A DNA stretch of 64,000 bases, taken from positions 62,001-126,000 of the forward strand of contig CAWJLS010000011.1 in assembly GCA_963843755.1 (NCBI GenBank), in the 5' to 3' direction. The notes beneath the pieces were generated by a model. That model saw only the letters and a list, made by a program, of their open reading frames with translations, did no database searches and was not told where the DNA came from. Each line of letters begins with the position of its first letter. Position 1 is the stretch's first letter. The position numbers and the translations under genes are program-made. This document shows, in pieces, positions 59,735 through 64,000 of the stretch. This DNA comes from CAWJLS01 sp963843755. GTDB taxonomy: Bacteria > Acidobacteriota > Thermoanaerobaculia > Multivoradales > DATKCC01.

Positions 59735-59754
59735 CCCGTTGTCTGCACAACGGG
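59735..59754 (+). promoter_or_regulatory. Perfect hairpin in the tadA leader
   Basis: CCCGTTGT-CTGC-ACAACGGG is a perfect 8-bp stem 46 bp before the tadA start and 9 bp after a possible -10 (TAAGAT, 59720-59725; with TTTGCC at 59696 as a weak -35). It could be an operator or a leader hairpin. Confidence 0.4.
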
Positions 59755-59800
59755 ACGGTAGCGCTGTGGAATTCCGACGGGGATTCCGAAGGATCTGCGA

Positions 59801-60280
59801 GTGGACGACCAGGACTGGATGAGGGAGGCGCTCGCGGAGGCGCGCCGGGCCGGAGAGCGCGGCGAGGTGCCGATCGGCGCCGTCGTCGTCGCGGACGGTG
59901 CGGTGGTCGGTCGGGGGCACAACCTGCGGGAGACCGAAGGCGATCCCCTGGCCCACGCCGAGCTGCTGGCCATCCGGCAGGCCGCCGGCACGATCGGTGG
60001 CTGGCGCTTGAGCGGCTGCACGCTGTACGTGACCCTGGAGCCGTGCGCCATGTGCGCGGGCGCCCTGGTCAACAGCCGGATCGACCGGTTGGTCTACGGC
60101 GCGGCGGACCCGAAGGCAGGCTACTGCGACACCCTGGGGGACATCCCCCGGGACGCGCGGCTCAACCACCGCGTGGAGGTCGAGGGCGGTGTGCTCGCGG
60201 AGGAATGCGGGGCCCTGCTGTCGACGTTCTTTCAGGCGCTGCGGACGGCGACCCGGATGCCGGGTCGCGAGCCGGGCTGA
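59801..60280 (+). CDS. tadA: tRNA-specific adenosine deaminase
   Basis: A 159-residue enzyme starting at GTG 59801 that makes inosine at position 34 of tRNA-Arg. The zinc and catalytic residues are His52 and Glu54 in AHAELLAI and Cys82/Cys85 in LEPCAMCAGAL. PKAGYCDTLGDI and a C-terminal LSTFFQALR helix complete the fold. It is divergent from the SRP RNA gene. Confidence 0.94.
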   Translation: MDDQDWMREALAEARRAGERGEVPIGAVVVADGAVVGRGHNLRETEGDPLAHAELLAIRQAAGTIGGWRLSGCTLYVTLEPCAMCAGALVNSRIDRLVYGAADPKAGYCDTLGDIPRDARLNHRVEVEGGVLAEECGALLSTFFQALRTATRMPGREPG

Positions 60281-60331
60281 CCGCCGGGATCGCCGGCGCG
60301 CCCGGCGCGAGTTCTTTGATCAGATCAGAAC

Positions 60332-60423
<92 letters not shown>

Positions 60424-60487
60424 CGCCCCGACCCCGAGCCCGGACCCCGAGCGGCGGTCGGGCGGATGCCATTTGAATCGAAGCCCC

Positions 60488-60579
<92 letters not shown>

Positions 60580-60699
60580 CCCAAAGTTTGTTCGAGGCTC
60601 CGCGGGGGCACCGCGGAGGCCACACGTTGCGTCGCGCCGCCGCCGAGACAACGGCGGCGGCGGACATCGATTCACCCGAAGGACGACGAGGCCAGAACA

Positions 60700-60834
60700 G
60701 TGAAACGCACCTACCAGCCCAACAACCGTCGCCGGAAGCGCACGCACGGGTTCCTCGTGCGCATGCGCACCAAGAACGGCCGGAAGGTCATCGCCCGGCG
60801 CCGCAAGAAGGGTCGCAAGCGCCTGAGTGTGTGA
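60700..60834 (+). CDS. rpmH: Ribosomal protein L34
   Basis: A 44-residue protein starting at GTG 60700: KRTYQPNNRRRKRTHGFL, RMRTKNGRKVIARRRKKGR and KRLSV give the full L34 pattern. Its stop overlaps the rnpA start (TGATG). Confidence 0.97.
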   Translation: MKRTYQPNNRRRKRTHGFLVRMRTKNGRKVIARRRKKGRKRLSV

Positions 60835-61235
60835 TGCCGGTCGCGGTGGCGACCGGTCGCGTGGGCGAGCGCCTGCCGCGGACGGAGACGTTGCGGCAGA
60901 GCGCGGACTACCTGCGCTGCTATCGACGAGGTCGTCGCGTGGGCGGGTCGCTCGCGCGGCTTCACTATGCCCACAACTCGCTCGGCCGCGTCCGCCTGGG
61001 CATCACGGCGAGCCGCAAGGTCGGCAATGCGGTGGTGCGCAACCGGCTGAAGCGGCGTGTGCGCGAGATCTTCCGGCGTTGGCCGGAGCGGCCGAGGGTG
61101 CCGCCGGTCGACGTCGTCGTGCATTTCTTGCCGGGCGCCGGGGCGCTGACCTTCCCGGAGCTCCGGGACGAGCTCCTCGGCCTGTTCGGGCGACTGGTCC
61201 GGCGGGAGCAGCATCCACCGGGAGGGCGGCGGTGA
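60834..61235 (+). CDS. rnpA: Ribonuclease P protein component
   Basis: A 133-residue basic protein from ATG 60834, overlapping rpmH by one base. The RNA-binding motif is RLGITASRKVGNAVVRNRLKRRVREIFR. It assists the RNase P RNA in maturing tRNA 5' ends. It begins PVAVATGRVGERLPRTETLRQ and ends in a His/Pro/Gly tail. Confidence 0.95.
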   Translation: MPVAVATGRVGERLPRTETLRQSADYLRCYRRGRRVGGSLARLHYAHNSLGRVRLGITASRKVGNAVVRNRLKRRVREIFRRWPERPRVPPVDVVVHFLPGAGALTFPELRDELLGLFGRLVRREQHPPGGRR

Positions 61236-61453
61236 AGGCCGGCCTCCTGGCCCGGGGCGTCGCGGCGCTGCTGCGTGGCTACAAGCGCTGGATCTCCCCG
61301 GCCCTGCCTCGCTCCTGCCGCTTCTCGCCGACCTGCTCGGAGTACGCGCGGCTCGCCGTCCTGCGCCACGGGGCGCTGCACGGAGGCGCGCTCTCGTTCT
61401 GGCGCGTGCTGCGCTGCCAACCCCTGTCTCCGGGCGGTATCGACCTTCCCTGA
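61232..61453 (+). CDS. yidD: Membrane protein insertion efficiency factor YidD
   Basis: A 73-residue protein starting at GTG 61232 inside the rnpA stop (GTGA). The family pattern is LLRGYKRWISPALPRSCRFSPTCSEYA, followed by HGALHGGALSFWRVLRCQPLSPGGIDLP. The Cys residues and amphipathic helix are intact. The 193-bp spacer to yidC holds small hairpins such as CCGTCG/CGACGG but no gene. Confidence 0.95.
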   Translation: MKAGLLARGVAALLRGYKRWISPALPRSCRFSPTCSEYARLAVLRHGALHGGALSFWRVLRCQPLSPGGIDLP

Positions 61454-61646
61454 CGTGCGCCCCGCCGCTCCCCGAAGAGGCCCCGACACCTTGATGAGAC
61501 CCCGGCGGAGGGAGCGTAGGCAGCAAGACCATGAGGAACCGGGGCGTTGCGGCCCGGTGCGAGCCCGTCGTGCGACGGAACCCGGGCGACCGGAAGCACG
61601 CGGACAGCGGTCCGCGGATATCTGAGGAACGAGAGGACACACCAGA

Positions 61647-63392
61647 GTGGACAACCGACGCGTACTGATCGCGGTGCTCCTGTCGATTGCGGTGATCATC
61701 GGCTGGCAGCTCCTGTTCCCCCCGCCAGAGCCGCCGCCGAGGACAGCGCCGGACACCACCGCAGAAAGCTCCCGAGCGCCTGGTGCGGACGGCCCGAGCA
61801 CGCCGGGCGCGTCGAGTGGCTCGTCCTCGGAGAGCACGGCGCCCGAGGAGCAGGCCACCGCCGACTCCGCGACGGCGGACGGAGCGATCGAGCCGCCGGC
61901 GGAAGCGGTCTCGGCCGACCGCGAGGAGCGGGTGATCCTCACCACCCAGACCTACCGGGCGGAGCTGAGCAACCGCGGCGGAGAGCTCCACTCGCTGAAG
62001 CTTTCGGACTATCAAGGCCCCGACGGCGGCCCGGTCGAGCTGGTGCGGGCGCGGCGCGGCGGCCTCTACCCCTTCGGGCTGGTGGACGATGCCGGTGCCG
62101 CGCTGCCGGTGGACGACGCGCTGTTCGAGATCGACCAGCAGCAGGATGCCGAAGGGCATCCGTCGGTCCGCTTCACCTACAGCGGCCCCGAAGGGCGGGT
62201 GACGAAGGTCTTCACCGCTCTGCCCAACGGTCTGCTCGGCGTCGACATCGAGGCGAAGGGCGTCGGCGCCTGGGGCATGGTCCTGGGCCCCGGGTTGCGT
62301 AACCCGAACGCTCTCGACGAGGGGCGGCGGTTGAAGTACCGGGGCGCGGTCTACATGAGCGAGAAGGACGTGGAGACGCTGGCTCCGGAGAAGGTCGAGG
62401 AGGCCAAAGTCGTCGCCGGCGCCGGCCTGACCTGGATCGGGCTCGAAGACACCTACTTCCTGTCGGCCTTGATCCCGGAGAGCCCCGTCGACCAGGCGAT
62501 CATCCGACCGTTCGTGGTCGAGCCGGAAGACACCGGGGCGCCCGACGTGGTGCCGCTGCCGCCGAAGGGGACGAAGGGCGTCGACGACCTGCGCCACGAG
62601 CTGCAGGTCACGGTGATGGCGTCCGGCGAGCACTTCACCGGCGAGGCGTACCTGGGGGCGAAGGATCTGGAGCGCCTGGGCGCACTGCCCTGGGGCCTCG
62701 GGAAGACGGTCCGTCTCGGCACGTTCGGCTTCTTCTCCCGGGGCCTGCTCACCGGCCTCAAGTGGATCCACAACCACGTGGTGCCGAACTACGGCTGGTC
62801 GATCGTCCTGATGACCCTGCTGATCAAGATCGTGCTGCTCCCCCTGACGCACAAGAGCTACATGTCCATGCAGAAGATGCAGGAGGTGGCTCCGCGGATC
62901 AAGGCGATCCGGGCGAAGTTCAAGGGGAAGCTGCGCGACAAGAAGGGGCGCCCGGACATCGAGCAGCAGCGCAAGATGAACGAGGAGATCCAGACGCTCT
63001 ACAAGAGCGAGGGCGTCAACCCGGCCGGCGGCTGCCTGCCGATGCTGATCCAGTTTCCGGTGCTGATCGCGTTCTACCGCCTGCTCTATTACGCGGTGGA
63101 GCTGCGCGGAGCACCCTGGGTCGGATGGATCCACGATCTGTCAGTCCACGACCCGATCTACGTCCTGCCGATCATCATGGGCGCGACCCAGTTCCTGCAG
63201 CAGAAGCTCACGCCGTCGAGCGCGGAGCCGATGCAGCGGCGCATGATGATGGCGATGCCGATCGTCTTCACGTTCCTGTTCCTCAAGTTCCCGAGTGGCC
63301 TGGTGCTGTACTGGCTGACGAACAACGTGTTGACGGTGATTCAGCAGTGGTTCTACCACCAGGCGCGGGAGAAGAAGAAGGCAGCGGCCTGA
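61647..63392 (+). CDS. yidC: Membrane protein insertase YidC
   Basis: A 581-residue insertase starting at GTG 61647. An N-terminal TM helix (VLIAVLLSIAVIIGWQLLF) is followed by a low-complexity linker and a periplasmic domain (residues about 95-350). The conserved 60KD_IMP core contains LTGLKWIHNHVVPNYGWSIVLMTLLIKIVLLPLTHKSYMSMQKMQ, NPAGGCLPMLIQFPVLIAFYRLL and FPSGLVLYWLTNNVLTVIQQW. The hydrophilic-groove Arg probably lies in the first of these segments. It is of the long Gram-negative type. Confidence 0.96.
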   Translation: MDNRRVLIAVLLSIAVIIGWQLLFPPPEPPPRTAPDTTAESSRAPGADGPSTPGASSGSSSESTAPEEQATADSATADGAIEPPAEAVSADREERVILTTQTYRAELSNRGGELHSLKLSDYQGPDGGPVELVRARRGGLYPFGLVDDAGAALPVDDALFEIDQQQDAEGHPSVRFTYSGPEGRVTKVFTALPNGLLGVDIEAKGVGAWGMVLGPGLRNPNALDEGRRLKYRGAVYMSEKDVETLAPEKVEEAKVVAGAGLTWIGLEDTYFLSALIPESPVDQAIIRPFVVEPEDTGAPDVVPLPPKGTKGVDDLRHELQVTVMASGEHFTGEAYLGAKDLERLGALPWGLGKTVRLGTFGFFSRGLLTGLKWIHNHVVPNYGWSIVLMTLLIKIVLLPLTHKSYMSMQKMQEVAPRIKAIRAKFKGKLRDKKGRPDIEQQRKMNEEIQTLYKSEGVNPAGGCLPMLIQFPVLIAFYRLLYYAVELRGAPWVGWIHDLSVHDPIYVLPIIMGATQFLQQKLTPSSAEPMQRRMMMAMPIVFTFLFLKFPSGLVLYWLTNNVLTVIQQWFYHQAREKKKAAA

Positions 63393-63449
63393 GCGGGACG
63401 GACGAGGACGAGGTCGGCAAGCAATCGAGGAGCAATCGGAGGAGCGACG

Positions 63450-64000
63450 ATGTCAGACAAGACGCGCAAGTTTTTCTCGGGACGGTCGGTCGAACAAGCG
63501 GTCATGGCCGCCGCGAGCTACTACGGGATCACGCCGGACGAGCTGTCGTACCGGGAGATCGAAAAGAAGCACGGGTTCGTGCGGGTGCGGCGCAACGCGG
63601 TGATCGCGGTCGACCCGGAGAGCCCCAAGAAGGCGGCCGGCGCCGAGAAGGCCCGGCCGGCTGCCGAGCCGCCCGCCGAGCGGGACGAGCGTCCGGCGCC
63701 CCCCAAGGAGCGGGCGCCCGGAGGTGAGCGGGACAAGGGGCGCGGCCGGCGCGACCGGCGCGACCGGCAGGAGGAGCCCGCGCGGGGCGGCTCGCGGCGC
63801 GGCGGGCGGGGCCGGTCGGAGGACGACACGGAGGCGGAGGGGTCGTCCGAGGAGGTGGCGCCGACGCCCGGCTGGTGGGACGCACCGAAGGTCGAGCGGG
63901 AGGAGGAGCGGGACGAGGGCGGCGACCGCGACGAGCAGGAGGAGGCACCGGAGCGCGCTCGGCATCAGGGCTCGGAGCAGGACGAGGACGACGACCAGGA
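63450..64000 (+). CDS. Jag/KhpB-family RNA-binding protein, N-terminal part (cut by window end)
   Basis: At least 183 codons from ATG 63450, with GGAGGAG upstream. The Jag-N domain is MSDKTRKFFSGRSVEQAVMAAASYYGITPDELSYREIEKKHGFVRVRRNAVIAVDP. A long, highly charged Arg/Glu/Pro/Gly linker follows, and the KH and R3H domains would lie beyond base 64000. The place after yidC is the usual one for jag. Confidence 0.85.
   Translation, partial: MSDKTRKFFSGRSVEQAVMAAASYYGITPDELSYREIEKKHGFVRVRRNAVIAVDPESPKKAAGAEKARPAAEPPAERDERPAPPKERAPGGERDKGRGRRDRRDRQEEPARGGSRRGGRGRSEDDTEAEGSSEEVAPTPGWWDAPKVEREEERDEGGDRDEQEEAPERARHQGSEQDEDDDQ

Overview
The window is about 64 kb of very G+C-rich bacterial chromosome with densely packed genes, many four-base start/stop overlaps and frequent GTG and TTG starts. 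I infer an Acidobacteriota member, perhaps of the Thermoanaerobaculia/Holophagae side. The grounds are the ECF sigma factor/Ser-Thr kinase pair, the secreted tandem-domain protein and the general gene content. This placement was not tested by any search. The window spans the replication-origin neighbourhood.

1-13.1 kb (all minus strand): the N-terminal part of a Ser/Thr kinase and its ECF sigma factor, a B12-binding-type radical SAM protein and a B-box membrane protein. Then comes a tightly overlapped operon, read from 13077 down to 4349: membrane protein, type III polyketide synthase, ICMT-type methyltransferase, acyl carrier protein, fatty acyl-AMP ligase, geranylgeranyl-reductase-like FAD enzyme and MMPL/RND exporter. 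This looks like a complete assembly line for a methylated, oxidised phenolic or pyrone lipid and its export.

13.1-22.9 kb (plus strand): a divergent operon with a DUF2064-type glycosyltransferase, a radical SAM/SPASM protein, a metallophosphoesterase, a long ArsM methyltransferase, PstS-PstC-PstA-PstB and an FAD monooxygenase-like protein. It appears to join phosphate (or arsenate) uptake to arsenic methylation and possibly organoarsenical synthesis.

22.9-37.1 kb: mixed housekeeping and hypothetical genes. These are ferrochelatase, a [2Fe-2S] ferredoxin, a DHA2-type MFS pump, an S9 peptidase, an SspB-like protein, a secreted two-domain protein, an HAD phosphatase/nucleotidyltransferase/CYTH set, an M20 dipeptidase, a CPBP protease and a transaldolase.

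37.2-47.1 kb (minus strand): gyrA, gyrB, recF, dnaN and dnaA. DnaA boxes and an A+T-rich stretch lie upstream of dnaA, and a 735-bp gene-free spacer lies between dnaA and dnaN. I take this as the oriC area.

47.1-64 kb: sppA, an M14-like deacylase, rimK and rimB form a ribosomal-protein-S6 glutamylation cluster. An unexplained structured intergenic element follows, then mutY, a cyclic-nucleotide sensor, a P-loop ATPase, an aminotransferase, recR, two nested inverted-repeat elements, ybaB and dnaX. The SRP RNA gene lies immediately upstream of dnaX with a recognisable promoter. Divergent from it run tadA, two tRNA-Ser genes and the classic rpmH-rnpA-yidD-yidC-jag group, the last cut by the window end. 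No phage, transposase gene, rRNA or CRISPR array was seen.
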